From: Novosphingobium piscinae
GTDB taxonomy: Bacteria > Pseudomonadota > Alphaproteobacteria > Sphingomonadales > Sphingomonadaceae
DNA: 64,000 nucleotides
Assembly: GCF_014230355.1 (NCBI RefSeq)
Contig: NZ_JACLAX010000006.1
Location: forward strand, 124,001 to 188,000
Direction of reading: 5' to 3'
Shown here: in pieces, positions 1 through 10,668 of the stretch
Position numbering within the stretch: position 1 is the first letter of the stretch
How the letters are laid out: each line of letters opens with the position of its first letter
Notes under the pieces: model-generated
Database searches by the model: none
What the model saw: only the letters and a program-made list of their open reading frames with translations
Told to the model about the DNA's origin: nothing
Program-made: the position numbers and the translations under genes

Positions 1-1
1 C

Positions 2-1501
2 GGAACCTTTTGGGGCCTGCAGCCGGCACTGCCGAGCGATCGCACGATTTTGCTGGCACCTGGTCACGCCGGAGAGGCAAGGCTCCTTCAGGACTGGGCG
101 TTATCGGCCGGTGAAGCGGACCGCTGCTGTCTGATTGGACCCTATGCCCGGCGACATGGTATTCCCGGGATCAGCCAAGTGTGCGATCCTTGGCATCTGG
201 TTGCTCAGGCGCAACGGATCGTGGCGGGCGCGACCAGTGAGATCGCCGGCGTGGCGGCATTCGCGCGCGCAGAGCTCAGAATTGTCGGGGACGGGCCATG
301 GGCCGGCGTCACCGAACCGGCGAAGGCCGCCAAGCTCGTGGTTCATGGCTGGCAGTGGCGCGACCCGTTTACGGGTGCTGCGTGTGATTTTTCAAAGATC
401 GTCCAGCAGCTTGCCGAATGGCGCAGCCTGATCGATTCGAATCGCGCGACCGCTGCCGTCTACGGGGTTGCCCGGTGGAAGCGGGTCACGGCCGATGCCC
501 TGCTGTGGGACGGGTATGACGGGCCAAGGCACCTGGCTGCGCGCTCCGATGCGACAGCCACCCTGCCGCGCGGCAGCCGGGTCGGGGCTTGGAAATCGCG
601 CACGGCGCTGGATCTGCCCGATCAGCTGGCGCACCGCGGGATCGCGGTGAGCGAAATCGAGGATGGTTTCATCCGCTCAACCGGACTTGGCGCCAATTGC
701 GTGCCGCCGCTCTCGATCATTGTCGACCATGCGGGGATCTACTTTGATCCGTCAGGACCCAGCGATCTTGAGATCATCCTGGCCGAGGCCGAGATCGGGC
801 CGGAGCTCCAACGCCGCGCCGCTGCGCTGCGCGCCCGGCTGGTGGCCGCGGGCATCGGCAAGTACGGCCGCGCGGTCACGGCGGTGACGGTGGCAGCGCC
901 GGGGCGGCGGCGCGTGCTGGTGCCGGGGCAGGTGGCCGATGATCGCTCGGTGCTGAGCGGTGGGGCCGGGGCCGACAACCTGACCCTGCTGCAGCGCGCC
1001 CGCGCGCTCGAGCCCGACGCCTGGATCATCTACCGGCCGCATCCCGATGTCGAGGCCGGGCACCGTGCCGGGCACATTCCCGAGGCGACGGTGCGCGCCC
1101 TGGCTGACGAGATCGACCGCGCCAGCCCGATCGCCGCGCTGATCGACAGCGTGGACGCGCTCCACACGCTGACCTCGCTGGCCGGGTTCGAGGCGCTGAT
1201 GCGCGGCAAGGCGGTGACCACCCACGGCGTGCCGTTCTATGCCGGCTGGGGGCTGACCCGCGATCTCGCCCCGGTGCCGGCGCGGCGCGGCCGCAGCCGC
1301 ACTCTCGACGAGCTCGTCGCTGCAGCGCTGATTCTCTATCCGCGCTACCTCGATCCGGTTAGCCGGCTACCCTGCTCGCCGGAGATTTTGGTCGAAAGGC
1401 TCGCATCAGACCGCGCCAAGGTCAGTTCACCGCTTGTTATCTTGCGCTCATTGCAGGGCCGCGCCAGTACGTGGGTGCGGAGGTTCGGGGGTCAAGGGTG
1501 A
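2..1501 (+). CDS. kpsC: KpsC-like capsule Kdo transferase, 5' end outside window
   Basis: The frame is open from the left edge, so only the last 499 or so residues are visible. KpsC is the dual glycosyltransferase that builds the short poly-Kdo linker on phosphatidylglycerol at the inner membrane, to which ABC-exported capsules are attached. Family marks are EDGFIRSTGLG near nt 660, IYRPHPD near nt 1030 and GVPFYAGWGLT near nt 1225. A RDPFTG segment near nt 360 looks like the end of the first of the two family repeats, so the window enters inside repeat one. The stop overlaps the next start as GTGA. A TTG at 50 is the first start codon inside the window, but nothing favours it as the true start. 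Confidence 0.82.
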   Translation, partial: GTFWGLQPALPSDRTILLAPGHAGEARLLQDWALSAGEADRCCLIGPYARRHGIPGISQVCDPWHLVAQAQRIVAGATSEIAGVAAFARAELRIVGDGPWAGVTEPAKAAKLVVHGWQWRDPFTGAACDFSKIVQQLAEWRSLIDSNRATAAVYGVARWKRVTADALLWDGYDGPRHLAARSDATATLPRGSRVGAWKSRTALDLPDQLAHRGIAVSEIEDGFIRSTGLGANCVPPLSIIVDHAGIYFDPSGPSDLEIILAEAEIGPELQRRAAALRARLVAAGIGKYGRAVTAVTVAAPGRRRVLVPGQVADDRSVLSGGAGADNLTLLQRARALEPDAWIIYRPHPDVEAGHRAGHIPEATVRALADEIDRASPIAALIDSVDALHTLTSLAGFEALMRGKAVTTHGVPFYAGWGLTRDLAPVPARRGRSRTLDELVAAALILYPRYLDPVSRLPCSPEILVERLASDRAKVSSPLVILRSLQGRASTWVRRFGGQG

Positions 1502-2775
1502 ATACCGGACGAAGACCAGCACGCAATTTCCTGTTTCTGCAGGGGCCACCGGGGCCGTTCTTCCGGCTGCTCGGCGCCGAGCTGGCGCAGCGCGGCTGCG
1601 GGGTGCACCGCATCAACCTGAGCGGCGGCGACCGTTATGACTGGCCTGAGGGCAGCATCGACTACCGCGGTCGGTCGAAGCACTGGCCGCTGTTCTTCGA
1701 TGCCTTCGTGCAGGATCACGCGATCACCGACGTGGTGCTGTTCGGCGATTGCCGGCCGGTGCACCGCAGCGCGGTGCGCCTGGCCCAGCTGCGCGGCGTC
1801 CACATCCACGTGTTCGAGGAGGGCTATATCCGGCCCGACTGGATGACGCTCGAGCGCGACGGGGTAAACGGCCATTCCACTTTCGACCGCGATCCCGAGG
1901 TGCTGTTCGCCGCCTCGCGCTGGCTGCCCGAGGTGCCGCAGCTGCCGCCGATCACGGCCACTTTCCGGCGTCGCGCCCGCGATGCCTTCTGGCACTATTT
2001 CAACGTCTTCACCGGGCGCTGGCGCTATCCGTTCTATCGCACTCACCGGCGCGCGACGCTGGTCGGCGAAGGGCTGGGCTGGCTGCTGCGCTTCGCCCGC
2101 ACCGGGCGGCGGGCCCGTCAGCACGAGGCCGCGATGGCCCGCCTGGGCGACCGGCGCTATTTCCTGTTCCCGCTGCAGCTCACCGGCGATTACCAGATCC
2201 GCGCCCATTCGCCGTTCGAATCGATGACCATGGCGGTGGACTATGTGATGCGCAGTTTCGCACGCCATGCCCCGGCGGACGTGGTGCTGCTGATCAAGGA
2301 GCATCCGCTCGACTGTGGTTTCCTCGACTGGCGCAAGTACATTGCCCGGCGTGCCCGGCAGCTGGGCGTCTCGGGCCGGGTCCTGCACATCGACGGCGGC
2401 AACCTCGGCGTGCTCAGCGCCCGCTCGGCCGGGATGGTCTGCGTCAACAGCACCTCGGGAACGCTCGGGCTCGAGGTGGGCTCGCCGGTGATCGTGCTGG
2501 GCGATGCGGTCTACGATGTCCCCGGGGTGACCCACCAGGGCTCGCTCGACGCCTTCTGGGCGGCGCCCGAGCTGCCCGACCGCCAGCTCTACCAGGCGTT
2601 CAAGAAGGTGCTTCATGCGCGCTGCCTGGTGCGCGGCGGGCTAGCCAGCGAATCGGCCATCCACACGCTCATCGCCAACAGCGTCGAACGCCTGCTGGCG
2701 GATGATGCCGCCCCGGCACTGGCCTTGCGCGCCGGTCGCCAGGAGCTGGGGGCAAGGCCCGCATCGTCCCGCTAG
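1498..2775 (+). CDS. kpsS: KpsS-like capsule polysaccharide Kdo transferase
   Basis: KpsS adds the first Kdo to lyso-phosphatidylglycerol and works with KpsC. The 425-residue length and the conserved segments FLFLQGPPGPFFRLL at the N-terminus, VFEEGYIRPDWMTLE near residue 110 and IKEHPLD near residue 267 fit the family. I chose GTG at 1498 because it overlaps the kpsC stop (GTGA) and follows a GGTTCGGGGG purine stretch; a GTG at 1471 is in frame but would lengthen the overlap. No kpsM, kpsT, kpsE or kpsD genes follow, so the export genes must lie outside the window on the left or elsewhere. Confidence 0.82.
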   Translation: MNTGRRPARNFLFLQGPPGPFFRLLGAELAQRGCGVHRINLSGGDRYDWPEGSIDYRGRSKHWPLFFDAFVQDHAITDVVLFGDCRPVHRSAVRLAQLRGVHIHVFEEGYIRPDWMTLERDGVNGHSTFDRDPEVLFAASRWLPEVPQLPPITATFRRRARDAFWHYFNVFTGRWRYPFYRTHRRATLVGEGLGWLLRFARTGRRARQHEAAMARLGDRRYFLFPLQLTGDYQIRAHSPFESMTMAVDYVMRSFARHAPADVVLLIKEHPLDCGFLDWRKYIARRARQLGVSGRVLHIDGGNLGVLSARSAGMVCVNSTSGTLGLEVGSPVIVLGDAVYDVPGVTHQGSLDAFWAAPELPDRQLYQAFKKVLHARCLVRGGLASESAIHTLIANSVERLLADDAAPALALRAGRQELGARPASSR

Positions 2776-2999
2776 CCGCGATGCCGCAACGTCCGACGTG
2801 ACCTCCCGTGCAGCGGGCAGCCCCATGCGAAAGACCTAACCCTCTCGTAAAATCAGGGACGTGCCGAATTGTCTTGGCGATGCCTTGCCCCTTCCTATAG
2901 GCATCGGCTGATAATGACAGCCGGTGCCCTTCCAGGCCCGGTCGAGCCGCCGCCCGCCATGGGCACGGTCCACCCGCCGCGGGCGGGGAGCCGGGCAGC

Positions 3000-4163
3000 T
3001 TGATCGAGCGCGAATTCCTGATCGATGTCACGCGTCTGGTCTGGCGCGGTTGGTCCGGGCGTATGCCGACCGGGATCGACCGGGTGTGCCTCGCCTATCT
3101 CGATCATTTTGGCGAACGCGCCCAGGGCGTCGTCCAGCGCGGAGGGCTGCAGCGGGTGCTCTCGCCAGCCGCCTCCGACCGGCTGTTCGAGGCGATCCGC
3201 ATGGGGGGGAGCTCGTTCCGATCGCAGCTGCTGCGCCTGCTTCCGCTCGCCTTCGGGTCGGGCAAGCGCATGCCGCGCACGGTCACAGCGCAGCGGCCGA
3301 TCTATCTCAACATCGGGCACACCGGGTTGGACGAACCGTCGCTGCCCGGCTGGGTCCGGCGCAATAACTTGCGGGCCGTGTTCCTGGTCCACGATCTCAT
3401 CCCGATCACCCACCCGGAGTTCTGCCGCAGCGGCGAGGCGACCAAGCACCGCGCGCGGATGCGCAACGTGCTGGACTGCGCGGCGGGGATCATCGGCAAC
3501 TCGCAGACCACGCTGGACGAGCTCCAGTCGTTCGCCGAGCTGGAACAGCTACCCGTGCCGCCGTTCGTGCCGGCGTGGATTTCGGGACACGAGATCCCTG
3601 AAAGCGCGCCCCAGGCGGCGATGGACCGGCCGCACTTCGTCGTGGTCGGCACGATCGAGGGGCGCAAGAACCATGTCTTGCTGTTCCAGCTCTGGCGCCG
3701 CCTGGCCGAGCGGATGGGGCCGCGCGCGCCCCGGCTGGTGGTGATCGGCCAGCGCGGGTGGGAGGCCGAACATGCCCTGGCCATGCTCGATCGCAGCCCG
3801 GCGCTGCGCGGCCACGTACGCGAGCTGGGCAGCGCCAGCGACGCCGAGGTGGCGCGGCTGATCGCCGGCGCCCGCGCGCTGCTGATGCCCTCCTTCGCCG
3901 AAGGCTTCGGCCTGCCGGTGGTCGAGGCGCTCCAGCTCGGCACCCCGGTGATCTGCAGCGACCTGCCGGCCTTCCGCGAGATCGTCGGCGACATCCCGAC
4001 CTATCTCGATCCGCTCGACGGGCAGGGCTGGGAAAGCACCATCCTCGCCTTCCTCGAGGACTGCCCCGAACGGATGCGCCAGTTGCGCCAGCTGCGCGAC
4101 TACCGCGGGCCGGACTGGCCTTCGCACTTCGCCACGGTCGAGCCCTGGCTGGCGACGCTCTAG
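3000..4163 (+). CDS. family 1 (GT4-like) glycosyltransferase
   Basis: This is a 387-residue GT-B glycosyltransferase. GTIEGRKNH near residue 217 opens the C-terminal Rossmann half. The donor-binding segment EGFGLPVVEALQLGTPVI starts near residue 301 and has the E-x7-E pattern of group 1 enzymes. It probably adds a sugar to the capsule or another surface glycan, since it follows kpsC and kpsS. The acceptor cannot be told from sequence. The start is TTG, supported by GGGGAG nine bases upstream; no ATG in frame precedes it. The 224-base gap before it holds short inverted repeats but no clear promoter. Confidence 0.78.
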   Translation: MIEREFLIDVTRLVWRGWSGRMPTGIDRVCLAYLDHFGERAQGVVQRGGLQRVLSPAASDRLFEAIRMGGSSFRSQLLRLLPLAFGSGKRMPRTVTAQRPIYLNIGHTGLDEPSLPGWVRRNNLRAVFLVHDLIPITHPEFCRSGEATKHRARMRNVLDCAAGIIGNSQTTLDELQSFAELEQLPVPPFVPAWISGHEIPESAPQAAMDRPHFVVVGTIEGRKNHVLLFQLWRRLAERMGPRAPRLVVIGQRGWEAEHALAMLDRSPALRGHVRELGSASDAEVARLIAGARALLMPSFAEGFGLPVVEALQLGTPVICSDLPAFREIVGDIPTYLDPLDGQGWESTILAFLEDCPERMRQLRQLRDYRGPDWPSHFATVEPWLATL

Positions 4164-4214
4164 CCGCGATCCGCCCCGAAGGGCATTTATTGCCGACCTG
4201 CCCCGGCGGTTAGC

Positions 4215-4242
4215 TTGCGATTCAGACCTTGTGTCCTACATT
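4215..4242 (+). promoter_or_regulatory. candidate ftsH promoter
   Basis: TTGCGA and TACATT are separated by 16 bases, ending 26 bases before the ftsH ATG. The block also reads CTTG...CCTACAT, which resembles heat-shock sigma (RpoH) promoters of alphaproteobacteria. ftsH is a known heat-shock gene in many of them. Confidence 0.35.
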
Positions 4243-4267
4243 GCGAGGTGAAAGGACTCCGCCCGCG

Positions 4268-6202
<1,935 letters not shown>

Positions 6203-6206
6203 CCGG

Positions 6207-6608
6207 GTGGTCCGGCCGGTGCTGCTGGGTCCCTGGCGGGCCGCATGGATCGCCGGTGCCCTGGCTGCGGCCGGGACGGCGGTTCCGGCGGTGGGCCAGG
6301 CTCCGGTTACCGTCGCGGCTTTCCTCGCCCGCACCTCGGCGCTGAAGGCCAAGGGCTTTGCTGCGCTGTTCTCGCCCGAACTCAAGGCGCTGCGTGACCT
6401 GGGCGCAGCCGCCGGCGCCGAATACCGCGCGCGGCTGGCGCAGGAACGGGCCGCCGGGCGGCCCAGCTCGTGCCCGCCGGCCAAGGTCAAGATCGGCAGC
6501 GACCAGTTCCTCGCCCATCTCGAGAGCTATCCGGCCCCCGCGCGCGAACGCACCACCCTGTCGATGGCCGTGGCCGACCTGTTCGTCCGGACCTGGCCCT
6601 GCCGCTGA
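6207..6608 (+). CDS. small secreted protein of unknown function
   Basis: A 133-residue product beginning with a hydrophobic, Ala-rich signal peptide likely cut after AVGQA. The mature part is mixed alpha with one Cys pair (in SSCPP and at the C-terminal WPCR), which suggests a periplasmic disulfide. I do not recognise the family. I used GTG at 6207, four bases after the ftsH stop, because it puts the signal peptide at the N-terminus; GTG at 6219 is an alternative. The position suggests co-transcription with ftsH. Confidence 0.6.
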   Translation: MVRPVLLGPWRAAWIAGALAAAGTAVPAVGQAPVTVAAFLARTSALKAKGFAALFSPELKALRDLGAAAGAEYRARLAQERAAGRPSSCPPAKVKIGSDQFLAHLESYPAPARERTTLSMAVADLFVRTWPCR

Positions 6609-6639
6609 CGCTTCCGCTGGCCCGGGTGGGCGGCTGCGC

Positions 6640-7788
6640 TCAGCCCGCGCCGGTCTGGGCCAGGATCAGCATCCCGAACAGGGTCAGGCTGAAGATCGAG
6701 ACGATCGACAGCGCGAAGGTGCGCAGCAGAGTCATCGGCCATGATCCGCCATAGGTGCCCTTGAGCTGGGCATACATGTGGACCGGGGGCACTAGCAGCA
6801 GCAGCGGCACCCAGGGTTCGGACTGGACCTGGCTGACCAGCAGGATGACCACCGACAGCAGCGTCATCATGCACAGCGAATAGGTGACGAACACCGTGTG
6901 GTCATAAAGGTGGAAGCGCCGGCTGAACGGGAACAGCAGCCACAGGAACGGGACTGACAGCGGGATCAGCGCCCAGCTGAACTTGTAGGCGTTGCTCTGC
7001 AGCTTGTAGAGCACCAGCGTCGGGTTGGTCTTGAACGCGTCGATCGCGTGCTGGATCTGCGGAACGTCGCTGGTGATCCCCGCGCCCTTGTCGCCGAACA
7101 GGAGGCCGCCTGCGCCTTGCTCCCGCGCCGTTTCGCCTCGCGGCGTGGCTGGCGCCTGCCCAGCCCGGGGCGGGGTGTCCTGCATGTCGCGGATGATCCC
7201 GACGGCCATCCGCGCGCCGTTGAGTTCGCGGTCGACCGCGTCGGTCGGCTTGCCCTGCGCAACCAGCACGGCGCGGCGGGTCTCCAGCTGGGCCAGCTTG
7301 GTCTCCGCCTCGCGCAGCGCCCTGGCGCGGTCAGCGGGCGAGCTGCTCTGGACCAGCTGGCGCGGATCGACCTCCATCTCGCCCGCCACCATGTGGAAGC
7401 TGGTGAACATCACGAAGACGCAGAACAGGAACAGCGCCAGCGGCGAGATGAACCGCGCGCGCTGCCCGTCGATATAGCGGCGGGTCAGCTGCCCCGGGCG
7501 GAACACCAGCAGCGGCAGGGTGCGCCAGATGCGTCCCTCGAAGTGGAACACGCCGTGCAGCAGATCGTGGAAGAAGGCGCCCAGCGTGCGGTGGACATGG
7601 GCATGCTGCCCGCACTGGTGGCAATGCGGTCCGACCAGGGCGGTGCCGCAGTTCAGGCAGGCGTTTTCGTGGGTGTGGCCATCGCCGCCGGCCGCCGGGC
7701 CACCGCCACCGTGCGCCTCACGCTCGATCGCGGCGGCGGTCAGCCCCGCCTGTCCGAGATCCCCCACCGCCTGCTGCCAGTCCGCCAT
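6640..7788 (-). CDS. DUF3667 zinc-ribbon membrane protein
   Basis: A 382-residue protein. Cys44, Cys47, Cys56 and Cys59 form a CxxC...CxxC zinc ribbon, followed by the HRTLGAFFHD and FRPGQLTRRYIDG segments typical of DUF3667 proteins. There is a membrane helix near residues 118-138 and a C-terminal bundle of three to four helices from about residue 280. An Ala- and Gln-rich soluble stretch of about 130 residues separates the first helix from the rest. The function of the family is unknown. It is convergent with the preceding gene. Confidence 0.75.
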   Translation of the reverse strand: MADWQQAVGDLGQAGLTAAAIEREAHGGGGPAAGGDGHTHENACLNCGTALVGPHCHQCGQHAHVHRTLGAFFHDLLHGVFHFEGRIWRTLPLLVFRPGQLTRRYIDGQRARFISPLALFLFCVFVMFTSFHMVAGEMEVDPRQLVQSSSPADRARALREAETKLAQLETRRAVLVAQGKPTDAVDRELNGARMAVGIIRDMQDTPPRAGQAPATPRGETAREQGAGGLLFGDKGAGITSDVPQIQHAIDAFKTNPTLVLYKLQSNAYKFSWALIPLSVPFLWLLFPFSRRFHLYDHTVFVTYSLCMMTLLSVVILLVSQVQSEPWVPLLLLVPPVHMYAQLKGTYGGSWPMTLLRTFALSIVSIFSLTLFGMLILAQTGAG

Positions 7789-7835
7789 GATGCCCCCTGT
7801 TGCAGCGCCATCCTACGCGCGGCTCCGGCAAAGCA

Positions 7836-7870
7836 AAAGGCCCCGGTGCGATGCGCACCGGGGCCTTTTG
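7836..7870 (-). terminator. rho-independent terminator of rpoZ
   Basis: A perfect 16-bp stem (arms 7836-7851 and 7855-7870) with an ATG triloop lies 20 bases beyond the rpoZ stop. Reading leftward it ends in TTTTGCTTT. The flanking A and T runs are symmetrical, so it may also stop rightward transcription. Confidence 0.85.
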
Positions 7871-7889
7871 GCGTGGTCCTGCGACCGGC

Positions 7890-8234
7890 TCAGCCGTCGT
7901 AGTCGCCGCCCAGCGAGGTGTTGCGCACCGGCGCCGCCGCGGTGATCCGCAGTGCTTCGGCCTGCTGGCTGAGCGAGCCGATCTCGTCGACCTCGTCGTC
8001 GTCCTCGGGGAGGACGCGCTGGAGCGAGGAGATCACGCTTTCCTTCAGCACGGTCGGCCGCACGGTCTCCTCTGCGATCTCGCGCAGCGCGACCACCGGG
8101 TTCTTGTCGCGGTCACGGTCGATCGTCAGCTCGGCGCCGCCCGAAATCTCGCGGGCCCGCTGGGCCGCAAGCAGGACGAGGTCGAAGCGGTTGGGGACCT
8201 TGTCGACGCAATCTTCAACGGTAACGCGCGCCAT
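7890..8234 (-). CDS. rpoZ: RNA polymerase omega subunit
   Basis: Omega assists folding and assembly of beta prime in RNA polymerase. The 114-residue product begins [20 protein letters not shown], with the family helix and an AAQRAREI segment near residue 24, and has the acidic tail seen in alphaproteobacterial omegas (PEDDDEVDE near residue 77). The start at 8234 is supported by CGGAGTG just upstream; a longer frame to 8258 is not needed. spoT/relA, a frequent partner, is not adjacent here. Confidence 0.93.
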   Translation of the reverse strand: MARVTVEDCVDKVPNRFDLVLLAAQRAREISGGAELTIDRDRDKNPVVALREIAEETVRPTVLKESVISSLQRVLPEDDDEVDEIGSLSQQAEALRITAAAPVRNTSLGGDYDG

Positions 8235-8273
8235 GGGGCACTCCGATAAGGCAGACACTGCTGGAAACCCCGG

Positions 8274-8302
8274 CGCCTAGGCCGGGCAGGGGGGAAAGTC
8301 AA
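8274..8302 (-). promoter_or_regulatory. rpoZ promoter
   Basis: Reading leftward, TTGACT at 8302-8297 and TAGGCG at 8279-8274 are exactly 17 bases apart and end 39 bases before the rpoZ ATG. The pair matches the pattern seen at rpmJ, rpmH, rpsT, secB and dapE in this window. Confidence 0.6.
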
Positions 8303-8338
8303 GGAAATCGGGCTGCGACCTGGCCGGCTGGTTGCAAG

Positions 8339-8358
8339 TTAGCTACCTTCATAGCTAA
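8339..8358 (+). promoter_or_regulatory. candidate operator of the Phd/PIN pair
   Basis: TTAGCTA (8339-8345) and TAGCTAA (8352-8358) form a perfect 7-bp inverted repeat with a 6-base spacer. It overlaps the AAGGAGA ribosome site of the antitoxin gene. Phd/YefM antitoxins repress their own operon by binding such palindromes; binding here is inferred. Confidence 0.55.
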
Positions 8359-8369
8359 GGAGACGCGCG

Positions 8370-8603
8370 ATGGCTCAGTTTTCAGTTCATGAGGCCAAGA
8401 CCAACCTGTCCAAGCTGATCGCGGATGCTCTGGCGGGCGGCGAGGTGGTGATCGCGCGGGGCAAGGTCCCGGCGGTTCGGCTCGTCCCGGTCGAGCCGGT
8501 CGGTCGCCGGCGCTTCGGGGCGCTGAAGGGGCAGATCGCGCTCGATCCCGGATTTGCCGATCCCCTGCCGGAGGAGGAACTCGCGGGCTGGACCCTCGGT
8601 TGA
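8370..8603 (+). CDS. Phd/YefM-family antitoxin
   Basis: A 77-residue protein that starts like Phd-family antitoxins: FSVHEAKTNLSKLI at residues 4-17, then EVVIARGKVPAVRLVP. The C-terminal third, ending PEEELAGWTLG, would be the toxin-binding tail. An AAGGAGA ribosome site lies seven bases before the ATG. The stop overlaps the toxin start (TTGA), which couples the two. Confidence 0.85.
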   Translation: MAQFSVHEAKTNLSKLIADALAGGEVVIARGKVPAVRLVPVEPVGRRRFGALKGQIALDPGFADPLPEEELAGWTLG

Positions 8604-8986
8604 GGTTGCTGCTCGATACCTATGCCCTGATCTGGTGGCTTGCCGGGGATCAGGCGCTCGGGCGCAAGGCGCGGGAGGCTATTGCCGACGAGGGCAACGC
8701 CGTGCTGGTCAGCGCGGCCTCGGCCATGGAAGTCGCCACCAAGGTTCGTCTTGGCGTGCTGCCCTCGGCCGAGCTGCTCGCCCGGGATTTCGAAGCGATC
8801 CTGGCGAGCCAGGGTTTTGCCGAACTGTCGATCACTGTCCGCCACGCCGCCCTGGCGGGCGCCATGGCCATCGCACACAAGGACCCGTTCGACCGCTTGC
8901 TGATCGCCCAGGCTCAAGCTGAGGATCTGATCCTGGTCTCAAACGAGACCTTGTTCGATGGATTCGCCGTGAACCGACTGTGGTGA
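8600..8986 (+). CDS. PIN-domain (VapC-like) toxin
   Basis: A 128-residue PIN-domain protein, expected to be a Mg-dependent ribonuclease that cleaves RNA when not held by its antitoxin. The acidic centre is visible as Asp6 in LLLDTYALIWW, Glu44 in AMEVATK, and Asp95 and Asp98 in HKDPFDRLLIAQA. The TTG start at 8600 overlaps the antitoxin stop by four bases. The DTYALIWW/KDPFDR form is the subgroup paired with Phd-type rather than AbrB-type antitoxins. Confidence 0.87.
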   Translation: MRLLLDTYALIWWLAGDQALGRKAREAIADEGNAVLVSAASAMEVATKVRLGVLPSAELLARDFEAILASQGFAELSITVRHAALAGAMAIAHKDPFDRLLIAQAQAEDLILVSNETLFDGFAVNRLW

Positions 8987-9008
8987 CCGGGCGCGCCGGT
9001 CCCCTCGC

Positions 9009-10541
9009 TCAATCGTCGTAGCTGTGGCCGCCCAGCGCATCGTCGGCCAGGTCGCTGAAGCGGGTGATGCGCGGCTCGAAGCGCAGGCGCACCTTGCCGG
9101 TGGCGCCGTGGCGCTGCTTGGCGATGATCAGCTCGGCCAGACCATAGACGCGCTCCATCTCGGCCGCCCAGGCGCCGTGGGCCTCGTGGGTCTTGGCATC
9201 GTCGCCTTCCACCGGGCGCTTGGGCTCCTTGGCGGCGACATAGTAGTCCTCGCGGTAGACGAACCAGACCATGTCGGCGTCCTGCTCGATCGAGCCCGAT
9301 TCGCGCAGGTCCGAGAGCTGCGGGCGCTTGTCCTCGCGCTGTTCCACCGCGCGGCTGAGCTGCGACAGCGCGATCACCGGGACCGACAGCTCCTTGGCCA
9401 GCGTCTTCAGGCCGCGCGAGATCTCCGAGATCTCGTTGACACGGTTGTCGTTGGCGCGGCCCGTACCCTGCAGCAGCTGGAGATAGTCGACCACGATCAG
9501 CCCCAGGCCATGGCGCCGCTTCAGCCGCCGGGCACGGGCGCGCAGCGCGGCGATGGTCAGCGCCGGGGTATCGTCGATGTACAGCGGCAGTTCGGCCAGG
9601 CGCTGGCTGGCGAAGGACAGCGACTGGAAGTCCTCGCGGCTGATCTTGCCCATGCGCAGCGCTTCCGAGCTGATCCCCGACTGTTCGGCCAGGATGCGCG
9701 TGGCCAGCTGGTCGGCGCTCATTTCCAGGCTGAAGAAGGCGGTGGCCGCGCCCACCGACTTGTCGTCGGCGATGCCGTCCAGCCGGTCGCGGCGCAGCCG
9801 GTCGGCGGCGTTGAAGGCGATGTTGGTGGCGAGCGAGGTTTTCCCCATGCCCGGTCGTCCGGCCAGGATGATCAGGTCCGAATCGTGCAGCCCGCCGACC
9901 TTCTCGTTCACCGAGGTGAGCCCGGTGGTCTTGCCCGAGACATGCCCGCCCGACAGCAGCGCCTGCTCGATCATGCCCAGCGCGGTCTTGGTCGCGGTGG
10001 CGAACTCCTTGGTTTCGTTCCCGGTCGAGGCGCCTTCGGCCACCTTGTAAAGCGCCGCCTCGGCCAGCTCGATCTGCTGCAGCGGCTCGACGCTCTCCGA
10101 CGTGTCGAGCGCGGCCTCGACGAGATTGCGCCCGACCGAGACCAGCTCGCGCAGCAGCGCGAGGTCATAGATCTGCGCGGCCAGCTCGCGCGGGGCGAGC
10201 AGGCCCTGACCGTCGGCGGTGAGCCGCGCGAGATAGGTTACCCCGCCCAGCGCGCGCAGCGATTCGTCGGCCTCGAAATAGGGCTTCAGCGTGACCGGGG
10301 TGACCACCGCCTTGCGGTCGAGCAGCTGGACGACCCGCTCGTAGATGCGGGCATGGACCGGCTCGAAGAAATGGTCGGCCTTGAGCGGGGTGTTGAGTTC
10401 CTCGATCACCCGGTTGTCGATCAGCACGGCGCCGAGGAAGGCGGCTTCGGCCTCGACGTTGGCGGGCAGGGTGCGGCCGCTGGCGCCCGGCGGAGGGGCG
10501 TGCGGCGCGTCGAGCGGGGTGATCAGGAGGTTGTCGGCCAT
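9009..10541 (-). CDS. dnaB: replicative DNA helicase DnaB
   Basis: DnaB is the hexameric 5'-3' helicase of the replication fork. The 510-residue product has the N-terminal helical domain (NVEAEAAFLGAVLID near residue 28), Walker A GRPGMGKTS at 228-236, a Walker B strand in GLIVVDYLQLL, and DLRESGSIEQDAD near the C-terminal third. The start at 10541 is MADNLLITPLD; a longer frame to 10580 lacks support. It is divergent from the UPF0262 gene, with a palindrome between them. Confidence 0.96.
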   Translation of the reverse strand: MADNLLITPLDAPHAPPPGASGRTLPANVEAEAAFLGAVLIDNRVIEELNTPLKADHFFEPVHARIYERVVQLLDRKAVVTPVTLKPYFEADESLRALGGVTYLARLTADGQGLLAPRELAAQIYDLALLRELVSVGRNLVEAALDTSESVEPLQQIELAEAALYKVAEGASTGNETKEFATATKTALGMIEQALLSGGHVSGKTTGLTSVNEKVGGLHDSDLIILAGRPGMGKTSLATNIAFNAADRLRRDRLDGIADDKSVGAATAFFSLEMSADQLATRILAEQSGISSEALRMGKISREDFQSLSFASQRLAELPLYIDDTPALTIAALRARARRLKRRHGLGLIVVDYLQLLQGTGRANDNRVNEISEISRGLKTLAKELSVPVIALSQLSRAVEQREDKRPQLSDLRESGSIEQDADMVWFVYREDYYVAAKEPKRPVEGDDAKTHEAHGAWAAEMERVYGLAELIIAKQRHGATGKVRLRFEPRITRFSDLADDALGGHSYDD

Positions 10542-10594
10542 CAAGTGCTGCGTGATGCGCTGTCCGGCCGGGCGTCGCAAGGTGGGACCGGCCG

Positions 10595-10623
10595 GGAATT
10601 ATTCCACAGCATGTGGATTTCAA
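10595..10623 (-). promoter_or_regulatory. candidate dnaB promoter with operator palindrome
   Basis: TCCACA (10603-10608) and TGTGGA (10612-10617) form a perfect 6-bp inverted repeat around GCA. Reading leftward it fills the space between a TTGAAA (10623-10618) and an AT-rich ATAATT/AATTCC hexamer. Each arm with its flank matches 7 of 9 positions of the DnaA box TTATNCACA. A promoter with a site inside its spacer is the simplest reading. Confidence 0.4.
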
Positions 10624-10668
10624 AGCGCCTTGCGGTGCGTCGCAGCATTTGCAAAAGCTGCCGGCCTC

